DNA from: Sphingomonas naasensis
Lineage (GTDB): Bacteria; Pseudomonadota; Alphaproteobacteria; Sphingomonadales; Sphingomonadaceae
Assembly (NCBI RefSeq): GCF_004792695.1
Contig: NZ_SRXU01000001.1
Span: 186,001-250,000 of the forward strand
Direction of reading: 5' to 3'
DNA length: 64,000 bases
The notes below the pieces were generated by a model. The model searched no databases. It worked only from the letters and a program-made list of their open reading frames with translations, and was not told the origin of the DNA. Position numbers and translations under genes: made by a program. How positions within the stretch are numbered: the stretch's first letter is position 1; every line of letters begins with the position of its first letter. Positions 56,496 through 64,000 of the stretch are shown piece after piece.

Positions 56496-57889
56496 TCTGA
56501 AACCGCTTGGGGGATATGCATGATCAACGCATCGGCGATCAGCGCCGGTCCTGCAAGCTGCGCGGCGCGCGCATGGAGCCACGCGGCGGCGGACGCGGGG
56601 ACGATGCCCTTGCCTTCCTGCACCACCTGCGCCGCGAGCAGCCCCGCCAGCACGTCGCCGGTGCCCGCGGTCGACAGCCACGGCGAGGCGCCGGCGAGCA
56701 GGCGAACATCGCCCTTGGGCGAGGCGATCACCGTGTCGGCGCCCTTATGGACGATCGTCGCGCGCGCCTCGGCTGCGGCGGCGAGGGTGCGCGCGATCTT
56801 GCTCCCCTCGCCTGCGAACATGCGATCGAACTCGCCCCAATGCGGGGTGAGCCAGGTCGGCGCGGGACGCGTCTGGAGCCAGCGCGCGGCGTTGCTGCCG
56901 AGCAGGGTCAGCGCGTCGCCGTCGAGGATCAGCGGCTTGGGCGCGGCGAAGGCGGCGCGCAGAAACGCCTCGGCCCGCCGGTCGCGGCCGAGACCGGGGC
57001 CGAGCACCACGGCGTCGATCCGGTCCCAGCCGAGGAACTCGGTGAGATCCTCGGCGCTGCGGACCTCGCGCCGGACGAGCGCGTCGGGCCCGTCGCCCCA
57101 CGGACGATCGCCGGCGAGGACGACATAGCCCGCGCCACCGGCCATCGCCGCGCGCGCCGCGAGCCGCGCGGCACCGGGCATCGCGCCTTCGATCACCGCG
57201 ACGAGCCCGCGGCAATATTTGTGGCTGTGCGCACCCGGGGTATCGAGCCGCGGCCGCGCGACGCTGCGCCAGCGCGTGTCGATCGGGATGTCGAGATCGG
57301 CGAGCAGCAGCGTGCCGCAGCGCTCGCCCCCGCAATCGAGCAGATGCCCGGGCTTGAGCGCCCCGAGCGCCAGCGTGACGTCGATCCCCCGCGGTGCGCC
57401 GAGATCCGCGCCGCTGTCGGTATCGATCCCCGAGGGCAGGTCGATCGACAGCGTGAAATCAGCTTGCTTGACCAGATCGGCGAAGACCGCGGCAAGGCCA
57501 CGCTCGAGCGGGCGCGTCATGCCGGTGCCGAACAGGCCGTCGACCAGCACCGGGCGTGGCCGCGCGGCGTAGAGCGAGCTGGTCGGCCCTTGCCAGAGTG
57601 CCTGCATCCGCTCGGCCGCGCCGGTCTGGGGCGTGCCGGTGGCGACCAGATTGACGTCATGACCCCGGGCATGGAGCAGCCGCGCGGCGACATAAGCGTC
57701 GCCGCCATTGTTGCCCGGCCCCGCGAGGATCAGGATCGGGCGGTCCATCGCGAAGCGCGCGACCTCGCGCGCGACCGCAGCCGCTGCCCGCTCCATTAGC
57801 TCGTCCTGCGCAACACCGCTGGCGAACACCGCCTGCTCGGCGGCGCGCATTTGCGCCGCAGTCACGATCGGAGCGCCCGAGGGGATCAT
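56486..57889 (-). CDS. Bifunctional NAD(P)H-hydrate epimerase / ADP- or ATP-dependent dehydratase
   Basis: Repairs damaged NADHX and NADPHX. It has 467 residues. The N-terminal YjeF epimerase domain has LAGPGNNGGDAYVAARLL and SIDLPSGIDTDSGAD. The C-terminal ribokinase-like dehydratase domain has VVLGPGLGRDRRAEAFL, LILDGDALTLLG, LTPHWGEFDRMF, and the catalytic STAGTGDVLAGLL. Both halves are intact. Its ATG overlaps the upstream lipoprotein gene stop (ATGA). Confidence 0.95.
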   Translation of the reverse strand: MIPSGAPIVTAAQMRAAEQAVFASGVAQDELMERAAAAVAREVARFAMDRPILILAGPGNNGGDAYVAARLLHARGHDVNLVATGTPQTGAAERMQALWQGPTSSLYAARPRPVLVDGLFGTGMTRPLERGLAAVFADLVKQADFTLSIDLPSGIDTDSGADLGAPRGIDVTLALGALKPGHLLDCGGERCGTLLLADLDIPIDTRWRSVARPRLDTPGAHSHKYCRGLVAVIEGAMPGAARLAARAAMAGGAGYVVLAGDRPWGDGPDALVRREVRSAEDLTEFLGWDRIDAVVLGPGLGRDRRAEAFLRAAFAAPKPLILDGDALTLLGSNAARWLQTRPAPTWLTPHWGEFDRMFAGEGSKIARTLAAAAEARATIVHKGADTVIASPKGDVRLLAGASPWLSTAGTGDVLAGLLAAQVVQEGKGIVPASAAAWLHARAAQLAGPALIADALIMHIPQAVSECL

Positions 57890-58287
57890 CGCGCGGCGTC
57901 CTCGCGAACGGTGGCAGGAAGCCGATAGCGGGCGCCGCCGAGCGCGACTTCGATGCTGTCGGGGCCGAGTGGCGTCACTTTCGCCGGCTCGGCGCCGTCC
58001 GCCGCGATTACCCCGCGGCCGTCGCGCGTGATCTGGAGGCGGTGGAAGGCGCCGTCGGGGTGCCGGAGCGTGAGGATGGTGCCCGCTTGGGTTTCGGTGC
58101 GGTCGAAGGTGCAGGCGGGAGTGAGATCGGCGACGCCGGGGGCGGCGCAGGGGATTTTGGGGGGAGCGGGGGTTGCCGCCGCGGCCTCGTCAGGTGCCGC
58201 ATTCGCCGGGAGGGCAGCGTTCTCGGCCGGTTGTGACCCGCATGCGGCAAGGACCAGTGGCCAAAGCAGCGCGATGCTCCCTCTCAC
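57886..58287 (-). CDS. Small lipoprotein of unknown function
   Basis: It has 133 residues if started at GTG 58287, giving a lipoprotein signal (RGSIALLWPLVLAACGSQPAE, lipobox LAAC). An Ala/Pro linker is followed by a folded part with two Cys (IPCAAPGVADLTPACTF). The start lies inside the left arm of a palindromic repeat (58279-58302), so the repeat may have supplied or moved the ribosome site. Coupled to nnr by a 4-base overlap. Confidence 0.6.
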   Translation of the reverse strand: MRGSIALLWPLVLAACGSQPAENAALPANAAPDEAAAATPAPPKIPCAAPGVADLTPACTFDRTETQAGTILTLRHPDGAFHRLQITRDGRGVIAADGAEPAKVTPLGPDSIEVALGGARYRLPATVREDAAR

Positions 58288-58410
58288 GCCTGCGGGAGAG
58301 GGCCGGGGTGAGGGTGCGCGAGGGCGTTCTACCGTGCGCAAGCGGCCCCTGGTCACCCTCACCCTTCCGCCGCTTCGCGGCGCCCTCCCTCTCCCGCAGG
58401 CGGGAGAGGG
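58279..58410. repeat. Composite palindromic intergenic repeat
   Basis: Two hairpins, CCCTCTC...GGAGAGGG at 58279-58302 and CCCTCTCCCG-CAGG-CGGGAGAGGG at 58387-58410, flank an inner inverted pair GGGTGAGGGTG (58306-58316) and CACCCTCACCC (58354-58364). The whole can fold as one large structure. Such CTCTCCCGC / GGGTGAGGG units are common REP-like elements in proteobacteria. It lies between ilvD and the lipoprotein gene and may end ilvD transcription. Confidence 0.8.
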
Positions 58411-58431
58411 AATGACGGAGAGGGATAGGGG

Positions 58432-60153
58432 TCAGATATCCGCGTAGACATGGCGTTCGGCGCTGGCTCCCGGATGCGTCACCGCGCCCTTATAGGCGGG
58501 GCCGACGGTCCGGGAATAGCGCCAGAGCGCGCCCGCCTGATAATAGTTGACGCGCGGCTGCCACTTCGCGCGGCGTTCGGCGAGCACGTCCTCGGGCACA
58601 TCGAGGTCGATCGTCCCCGCCTCGGCGTCGATGCGGATGATGTCGCCATTCTCGACCAGCGCGATCGGACCGCCCTCGGCCGCCTCGGGGCCGACATGGC
58701 CGATGCAGAAGCCGCGGGTGGCGCCCGAGAAGCGGCCATCGGTGATCAAGGCGACCTTCTCGCCCATGCCGAGGCCGTAGAGCGCGGCGGTGGTGGACAG
58801 CATCTCGCGCATGCCGGGGCCGCCCTTGGGGCCTTCGTAGCGGATGATGACGACTTCGCCTTCCTCGATCTTGCGGTGCTCGACCGCCTCGAACGCCTCT
58901 TCCTCGCAATCGAACACGCGTGCCGGGCCGGTAAACTGGAGCCGGTGCATGCCCGCCACCTTCACGATCGCGCCTTCGGGCGCCAGCGTGCCGCGCAAGC
59001 CGACCACCCCGCCCGTCGGCGTGATCGGCGTCTTGACGTCATAGATGACCTTCTGGTCGGGATTCCACGTGACCTGATCGATGTTCTCGCCGAGCGTCTT
59101 GCCGGTCACCGTCCTGCAATTGCCGTCGAGGAAACCGCCCGCGAGCATCGTCTTCATCAGCATGTAGACGCCACCGGCCTCGTGCATGTCCTTGGCGACA
59201 TACTTACCACCGGGCTTCAGATCAGCGATGTAAGGCGTTGATTTGAAAGCCTCGGCAACGTCATGGAGGTCGAACTCGATCCCCGCTTCGTTCGCCATGG
59301 CGGGCAAATGCAGCGCGGCGTTGGTCGAGCCGCCGGTCGCCGCGACGACGCGTGCGGCGTTGATGAACGCCTCTCGGGTGCAGATGTCGCGCGGGCGCAG
59401 GTTCATCTCGATCAGGTTCATCACCTGATGCCCCGCGGCGACGGCGATCTGCTCGCGCGACTGGTAGGGCGCGGGCACCATGTTCGAATTGGGCAGCGAC
59501 AGGCCGATCGCCTCGCCGACGCACGCCATGGTGTTGGCAGTGAACTGGCCGCCGCAGGCGCCGTGGCCGGGGCATGCGACCTTTTCGAGCGCGGTCAGCT
59601 CGTGGAGCGGGCAATTGCCGGCGGCGAACTTGCCGACCGCCTCGAACACGTCGACGACGGTGACGTCCTTGTCGTGGAAGCGGCCGGGCAGGATCGAGCC
59701 GCCATAGACGAAGATCGACGGCACGTTGAGGCGGAGCATCGCCATCATCATTCCGGGGAGCGACTTGTCGCAGCCGGCAAAGGCGACCAGCGCGTCGTAG
59801 CAATGGCCGCGGACGCTGAGCTCGACCGAATCGGCGATGACCTCGCGGCTGATCAGCGAGGACTTCATCCCCTGATGGCCCATCGCGATGCCGTCGGTGA
59901 CGGTGATCGTGTTGAAGCGGCGCGGCATGCCGCCATTGGCGATCACGCCCTCGCGCGCGGCATCGGCCTGGAAATCGAGCGTGGTGTTGCACGGTGCGCT
60001 GTCGTTGCCGGCGCTGGCCACCGCGACGAAGGGCTTGGCGATGTCCTCCTCGGGAATGCCCATCGCGTAATAATAGCTTCGGTGGGGGGCACGCTCGGGT
60101 CCGACGGAGACATGGCGGCTGGGAAGGCGGGATTTGTCGAATCGCTGGGTCAT
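58432..60153 (-). CDS. ilvD: Dihydroxy-acid dehydratase (IlvD/Edd family)
   Basis: Fe-S dehydratase of branched-chain amino acid synthesis. It has 573 residues from ATG 60153; a TTG three codons upstream is less likely. Cluster ligands are C in [11 protein letters not shown] in [11 protein letters not shown], and C in [17 protein letters not shown]-terminal [22 protein letters not shown] is typical. The family also includes 6-phosphogluconate and sugar-acid dehydratases; the 570-residue length and motifs favour IlvD, but a sugar-acid substrate cannot be excluded. Confidence 0.9.
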   Translation of the reverse strand: MTQRFDKSRLPSRHVSVGPERAPHRSYYYAMGIPEEDIAKPFVAVASAGNDSAPCNTTLDFQADAAREGVIANGGMPRRFNTITVTDGIAMGHQGMKSSLISREVIADSVELSVRGHCYDALVAFAGCDKSLPGMMMAMLRLNVPSIFVYGGSILPGRFHDKDVTVVDVFEAVGKFAAGNCPLHELTALEKVACPGHGACGGQFTANTMACVGEAIGLSLPNSNMVPAPYQSREQIAVAAGHQVMNLIEMNLRPRDICTREAFINAARVVAATGGSTNAALHLPAMANEAGIEFDLHDVAEAFKSTPYIADLKPGGKYVAKDMHEAGGVYMLMKTMLAGGFLDGNCRTVTGKTLGENIDQVTWNPDQKVIYDVKTPITPTGGVVGLRGTLAPEGAIVKVAGMHRLQFTGPARVFDCEEEAFEAVEHRKIEEGEVVIIRYEGPKGGPGMREMLSTTAALYGLGMGEKVALITDGRFSGATRGFCIGHVGPEAAEGGPIALVENGDIIRIDAEAGTIDLDVPEDVLAERRAKWQPRVNYYQAGALWRYSRTVGPAYKGAVTHPGASAERHVYADI

Positions 60154-60164
60154 GATGCGCAAGC

Positions 60165-60899
60165 CTATGTCGCGGTGAGTGCATTTCGCGCAAGACTATT
60201 GCGCAAAGAATTTGCGAGCCCGGCTAAAGTCTGGCTCCATTGCGCGATCCCGGCGGCATCGCCGATCAAGTCGTTGCGGATCTCGATCGCGATCGAAGGG
60301 ATGCCATTGGCCTCGGCATGGCGGTTGAGCGTCGCATTGAGCAAGCGGCCCGAATAGGGCGCGTTGTCCCCGGTCTCGAAGCCTTGGCCGCGGAGCCAGT
60401 CGATCGCCGGCCGCGCGGCGCGGGCGTCGCGATTGTAGAGAATGCCGACCTGCCATGGCCGCGGGGTGCCGCCATGTTCGAGGCACGGCGTGAAGCTGTG
60501 GATCGAGAGGATCAATTTCGGCCGCTGCGCCCGGATGCGCCCGGCGAGCAGGCGATGATAGGGCGCGTGGAAGCGGGCGATGCGCCCGGCCCGGTCGACA
60601 CCGTCATTGCCCGGGATCCGATGTCCGTCGCTGCGATGCGGGATCAGCCCGACATGATCGGGCTCGCGATGAAGATCGATCACCAGCCGCGATACCGTGG
60701 CGAGGAGCGCGGGTGCGTCGAGCCGGGCGGCGAGATCGCGGGTGACCGCGCCCGCGCCGATGTCCACGGCGATATGCAGGTCGAGCAATTCCGGGGCGAT
60801 GCCAAGGTCGATATCGGCGGGCACGGCATTGGAGGCGTGATCGCAGAGCAACAGGATATCCTGTTGTTTTCCCTCGATGATATCCGCGATGTCGCTCAT
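60165..60899 (-). CDS. N-formylglutamate amidohydrolase-family protein
   Basis: It has 244 residues of the FGase fold. Zinc-site candidates are [11 protein letters not shown] near residue 20, [13 protein letters not shown], and the glutamate in [11 protein letters not shown]; the His in ILSIHSFTP is also conserved. In histidine breakdown FGase acts with hut genes, but none is adjacent here, so the true substrate may be another N-formyl or peptide amide. Followed by ilvD after 11 bases. Confidence 0.85.
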   Translation of the reverse strand: MSDIADIIEGKQQDILLLCDHASNAVPADIDLGIAPELLDLHIAVDIGAGAVTRDLAARLDAPALLATVSRLVIDLHREPDHVGLIPHRSDGHRIPGNDGVDRAGRIARFHAPYHRLLAGRIRAQRPKLILSIHSFTPCLEHGGTPRPWQVGILYNRDARAARPAIDWLRGQGFETGDNAPYSGRLLNATLNRHAEANGIPSIAIEIRNDLIGDAAGIAQWSQTLAGLANSLRNSLARNALTAT

Positions 60900-61624
60900 C
60901 GGTACAGCGGCTTCCGGCGTTCGCGGAAAGCGGCGACGCCCTCGGCGAACTCGGCCCCGCCGAAGGCATCGTCAAATGCCTGGTCGAGTCCTGCCCCGCC
61001 GCGGATCGTGCGCTTGAGCAGCCGCACCGCATCGGGGGCGTTGCCGGCGATGGCGCTGGCCAGGCCGGCCGCGGTCTCCCCCGCCTTTTTCGACCGCAGC
61101 TCGACCAGCCCGATGCGCTTGGCCTCGTCGGGGACGATACGGTCGCCGGTGAACAGCAGCAGCGACGCCATGCCCTGCCCGACCTGCGCCACCAGCCGCG
61201 CGACATCCTCCTGCGGATAGCCGAGGCCGAGCCGCGCGGGCGTGGTGGCGAACTCGGCATGGTTGCCGGCGATGCGAATGTCGGCCGCGAGGATCAGCGC
61301 CACCGCCGCGCCGAAGCAGCCGCCGTCGATCGCGGCGATCACCGGCATCGGCAGCGCAGCGATCGCGTCGATCGCGTCGCGCATCGTGGTGCGAAAGACC
61401 GGGCGCAGCGCCGGATCGGCCTGCAGCGCCGCGAACTCGCGGACGTCGGCGCCGGCGGAGAAGATGCCCGGTACATCGGATTTGACGACCACGGCGCGCG
61501 CGTCGCCCACCCCGCGCGCGGCGGCGGCGAGCGCCTGCCATGCCGCGATCGGAAGCGCGTTCCTCGCTTCGGGCCGCGCGAGGGCGATGGTCGCGACCGG
61601 GCCGTCGCGAGTCAGCTGGATCAT
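60896..61624 (-). CDS. Enoyl-CoA hydratase/isomerase-family protein lacking both usual catalytic Glu
   Basis: Crotonase fold of 242 residues from ATG 61624. Oxyanion-hole blocks FSAGADVREFAAL and AAIDGGCFGAAVALILAADI are present. Aligned with rat crotonase from the conserved Asp-Ile, the position of E144 is Ala and that of E164 is Pro (FATTPARLGLGYP). It therefore probably is not a hydratase of the classical kind and may be an isomerase or another crotonase activity. Stop and start overlap the next gene as ATGA. Confidence 0.82.
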   Translation of the reverse strand: MIQLTRDGPVATIALARPEARNALPIAAWQALAAAARGVGDARAVVVKSDVPGIFSAGADVREFAALQADPALRPVFRTTMRDAIDAIAALPMPVIAAIDGGCFGAAVALILAADIRIAGNHAEFATTPARLGLGYPQEDVARLVAQVGQGMASLLLFTGDRIVPDEAKRIGLVELRSKKAGETAAGLASAIAGNAPDAVRLLKRTIRGGAGLDQAFDDAFGGAEFAEGVAAFRERRKPLYR

Positions 61625-61698
61625 GCCACGCGCTCTGCCCGATCGTGCTGCGGCTGTCACGACTTGCGGCCCGCGCCGATGCCCGATAGCGCGCCGCC

Positions 61699-62415
61699 AT
61701 GATCCGCATCGTCGGCCATGTCGCGGCGCTCCACCGCTATCCCGTCAAGTCGATGGCGGGCGAGAAGCTGGGCGTCGCCGAAATCGACTGGCAGGGGATC
61801 GAGGGCGATCGCCAATATGCCTTTGTCCGCAAGGCCAATGGCACGCGCTTCCCATGGCTGACCGCGCGCGACGTGCCGGCGATGCTGCTCCACCGCGCCC
61901 GCTTCGCCGATCCGGGCGCCCCGAAGACATCGGCGGTGCTGGTCGAGACGCCCGATGGCGCGGCGGTGTCGCTCCACGATCCGCTGCTTCACAATCATCT
62001 CGAGGCGGCGGCCGGCGAACCGGTGGGCCTGCTCCAGGTCGCGCGCGGCGTCTATGACGCGATGCCGATCTCGATCGTGACCACCGCGAGCCACGCCAGC
62101 GTCGAGGCGGCGCATGGCAATATGCTCAATCCGCGGCGCTTCCGGATGAACCTTATGATCGAGAGCGAGCTGCCGGTCACCGAATGGCAGGGGAAGCGGC
62201 TCGCCTTCGGCAATGGCGAGGACGGCGCGGTGGTCCAGATGGCCGATCCGATCCCGCGCTGCGTGCTGATCACGATCGATCCCGATACCGCCGCGAAAGA
62301 GCCACGGATCCTGCGCACCGTCGCGCAGCAATTCGGCAACGCCTATGGCGTCTACGCCACCCCGGCGCGGCCCGGGCTGATCCGCGCGGGCGATCCGGTG
62401 CGGCTGCTCGACTGA
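61699..62415 (+). CDS. MOSC-domain protein
   Basis: It has 238 residues. The N-terminal beta-barrel begins ALHRYPVKSMAGEKLGVAEI, and the C-terminal MOSC domain has NPRRFRMNLMIE and the conserved Cys in DPIPRCVLITIDPDT. The family carries sulfur or molybdenum cofactor chemistry (molybdenum cofactor sulfurase C-terminal, amidoxime-reducing YcbX type), but this copy has no ferredoxin domain. It diverges from the enoyl-CoA gene and converges with the amidohydrolase. Confidence 0.9.
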   Translation: MIRIVGHVAALHRYPVKSMAGEKLGVAEIDWQGIEGDRQYAFVRKANGTRFPWLTARDVPAMLLHRARFADPGAPKTSAVLVETPDGAAVSLHDPLLHNHLEAAAGEPVGLLQVARGVYDAMPISIVTTASHASVEAAHGNMLNPRRFRMNLMIESELPVTEWQGKRLAFGNGEDGAVVQMADPIPRCVLITIDPDTAAKEPRILRTVAQQFGNAYGVYATPARPGLIRAGDPVRLLD

Positions 62416-62417
62416 GC

Positions 62418-63797
62418 TCAGCCGGTCAGTGTGTTCTTGTAGATCCGCCCGTCCTTCATGATCACGCGGAAGTTGCGTTCGGGATCGTCGAGCAAGTCGA
62501 TATTGTCGATCGGATTGCCCTCGACGAGCAGCAGATCGGCATAGGCGCCCTGCTCGATCACTCCGATTTTGCCCGGATAGGGGTTGCGCGGGCCCGACAG
62601 GCGCAGCAGCTCGCCATTCGCGGCAGTCGCCTGACTGAGGATCTCGGACGCGCTGAACCAGCGCTTGAGCTTGGGGAGCTGCGCGGTCTGGCGTGGCGCG
62701 AGGTTGGGCGCGAACAGGATGTCGGTCCCGAAAGCGAGCTTGAGCCGGTATTTCCTCGCGAGCTGATAGACCCGGTCGGTGCCCGCGATCACCTCGAGCT
62801 GCTTGCCGCGCTCGAACGAGCCCGGCGGGAACGGCGTCGCGTCCTCGTCATCGAGGAACGGCTGGGTGCTGAGCCAGATGCCCCTCGCGGCCATCATCCG
62901 CGCGGTGGCTTCGTCCATCAGATGGGCGTGCTCGATGCATTTCACGCCGGCCGCGATCGCACGCTGGATCGCCGCCGGGGTATAGGCGTGGACGGTGACA
63001 TAGGTCCCCCAATTCTCTGCCGCCTCGACCGCGCCGCGCAGCTCCGCCTCGGTGAAGGTCGAGACGTCGAGCGGGCTGAACGGCGAGGAGACGCCGCCGC
63101 CGGCGGTCAGCTTGACCTGCGAGGCGCCCTGCATCAGCTGCTCGCGCGCGCGCATCCGCACCTCGTCGGGGCTGTCGGCGACGATCGCGCCGCCGAGCAG
63201 CTCCATGCGCGTGAACGCGCCCGGCGTGCGCGGCAGGTCGGTGAGCTGGCGAAAGTCGCCATGGCCGCCGGTGATCGTGATCATCGCACCCGAAGGATAG
63301 ATGCGCGGCCCTGCGATGAGTCCGCTGTCGATCGCGCGCTTGAGCGAGAAGGCCGGTCCGCCGAGATCACGGATGGTGGTGAAGCCGCGCATCAGCGCGG
63401 CGCTCGCTTGCGCCCCCGCGACCAGATTGGCGAAGCCCGCGTCCGAGCCGAGCAATTGCGCCGGAGTCAGCGCGACGAGCATGGTGTGCCAATGCGCGTC
63501 GATCAGCCCGGGCATCAACGTGCGGCCACCCCCATCGATCGTCATCCCCTCCGCTCCTGTGGGCAGCGCGATCGGATCGCGTGAGATCCGGCTGATCGCG
63601 TTGCCGAGCACCAGCACGTTCGATGGCGGCGAGAGCGTCGGGCCGCCGGTGAACAGCCGAACATTGATGATCAGCACCGCGCGCGCGGCCGCATTTTGCT
63701 GCGGCGCAGGCGCATAGCCGCCCGCGGGAGCGGCGCCCCCGAGCAGCCACAGGCTCAACCCGCCCAGCAGGCAAGCGACACGACGCCTCGTCTCCAT
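62418..63797 (-). CDS. Exported metal-dependent amidohydrolase
   Basis: It has 459 residues from ATG 63797, with GGAGA about 9 bases upstream and a signal peptide next (RRRVACLLGGLSLWLLGGAAP). Zinc ligands are DAHWH in LMPGLIDAHWHTML, then a Lys in QVKLTAGGGV that may be carbamylated, His in TVHAYTP and CIEHAHLMDE, and the catalytic Asp in FGTDILFAP. This set is that of the imidazolonepropionase/Xaa-Pro dipeptidase-like branch. Substrate unknown. The 200 bases upstream to the window edge hold no gene I can support. Confidence 0.9.
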   Translation of the reverse strand: METRRRVACLLGGLSLWLLGGAAPAGGYAPAPQQNAAARAVLIINVRLFTGGPTLSPPSNVLVLGNAISRISRDPIALPTGAEGMTIDGGGRTLMPGLIDAHWHTMLVALTPAQLLGSDAGFANLVAGAQASAALMRGFTTIRDLGGPAFSLKRAIDSGLIAGPRIYPSGAMITITGGHGDFRQLTDLPRTPGAFTRMELLGGAIVADSPDEVRMRAREQLMQGASQVKLTAGGGVSSPFSPLDVSTFTEAELRGAVEAAENWGTYVTVHAYTPAAIQRAIAAGVKCIEHAHLMDEATARMMAARGIWLSTQPFLDDEDATPFPPGSFERGKQLEVIAGTDRVYQLARKYRLKLAFGTDILFAPNLAPRQTAQLPKLKRWFSASEILSQATAANGELLRLSGPRNPYPGKIGVIEQGAYADLLLVEGNPIDNIDLLDDPERNFRVIMKDGRIYKNTLTG

Positions 63798-64000
63798 CCC
63801 GAATCTCCAGAATTGCGACACCGCAGTCGCATCCGGCCGACGCCTCGGGCATCCGAACGAATCCTGGTATCGGGGTGGCGGAAATCCCTGTCGGGCGATT
63901 CCCGCGGCGACGCAGATTGACGGCCGCCTTTACGCGGAGGCCATCGCCGCGATGCGGCCTCGCGCCGGGGGGTGTCCTCTCTGCTCGCAGGGGACGGCGC

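Overview
The window is chromosomal core DNA of a high-GC alphaproteobacterium, most likely a member of the Sphingomonadales. The grounds are the gene orders (yqeY-dnaG-rpoD; rpsB-tsf-pyrH-frr-uppS-cdsA-dxr-rseP-bamA-ompH-fabZ), the eukaryote-like homodimeric isocitrate dehydrogenase, the GTTC-N7-GTTC type of LexA operator, and a GCTCCGGCGAAGGCCGGAGC palindrome of the kind scattered through sphingomonad genomes. I see no rRNA, tRNA, CRISPR, prophage or insertion sequence. Genus and species cannot be fixed from this sequence alone.

Layout. 1-3701: carB (cut by the window edge), a small membrane protein and carA. 3815-8217: yqeY, dnaG and rpoD, closed by a strong bidirectional terminator. 8538-9835: an exported protein, a PilZ protein and rpmE. 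10000-21690: one long minus-strand run from rpsB and tsf through lipid, isoprenoid and envelope biogenesis genes to bamA, ompH and fabZ, with a probable attenuator between rpsB and tsf. 21820-25096: a LexA operator and promoter in front of a 74-residue membrane protein, then phospholipid genes (pssA, psd, a PmtA-like methyltransferase). 25173-38838: icd, a CPA2 antiporter, a pair of unknown secreted paralogues, alaS, a small M50 protein, a diacylglycerol-kinase-like protein, a Tat-exported Xaa-Pro peptidase, a dicarboxylate symporter, a GST and an RNB nuclease. 39000-40781: recA diverging from a 2-oxoglutarate oxygenase across a LexA operator. 41012-41596: a lower-GC orphan gene. 41704-48913: ispE, a TPR protein and ETF-QO facing a degenerate uracil-DNA-glycosylase-like protein, a lytic transglycosylase and moaB. 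49115-52250: two YbjN paralogues, a VOC protein and rmuC, the last under a third LexA operator. 52411-63797: def, recR, fmt, truA, an Fe-S RNA m5U methyltransferase, nnr, a lipoprotein, ilvD, an N-formylglutamate amidohydrolase-like gene, an enoyl-CoA hydratase-like gene, a MOSC protein and an amidohydrolase.

How the genes work together. Most genes are housekeeping and many are translationally coupled by 1- to 4-base overlaps (ATGA, GTGA, TTGA, TGATG). The most interesting layer is regulatory. Three intergenic matches to the alphaproteobacterial SOS operator occur in one 64-kb window: at recA/2OG-oxygenase, at rmuC, and at an undescribed single-pass membrane protein next to rpsB. All three share a T just before the second GTTC. 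The third has a near-consensus promoter beside it, which makes that small protein a candidate SOS-induced membrane effector.
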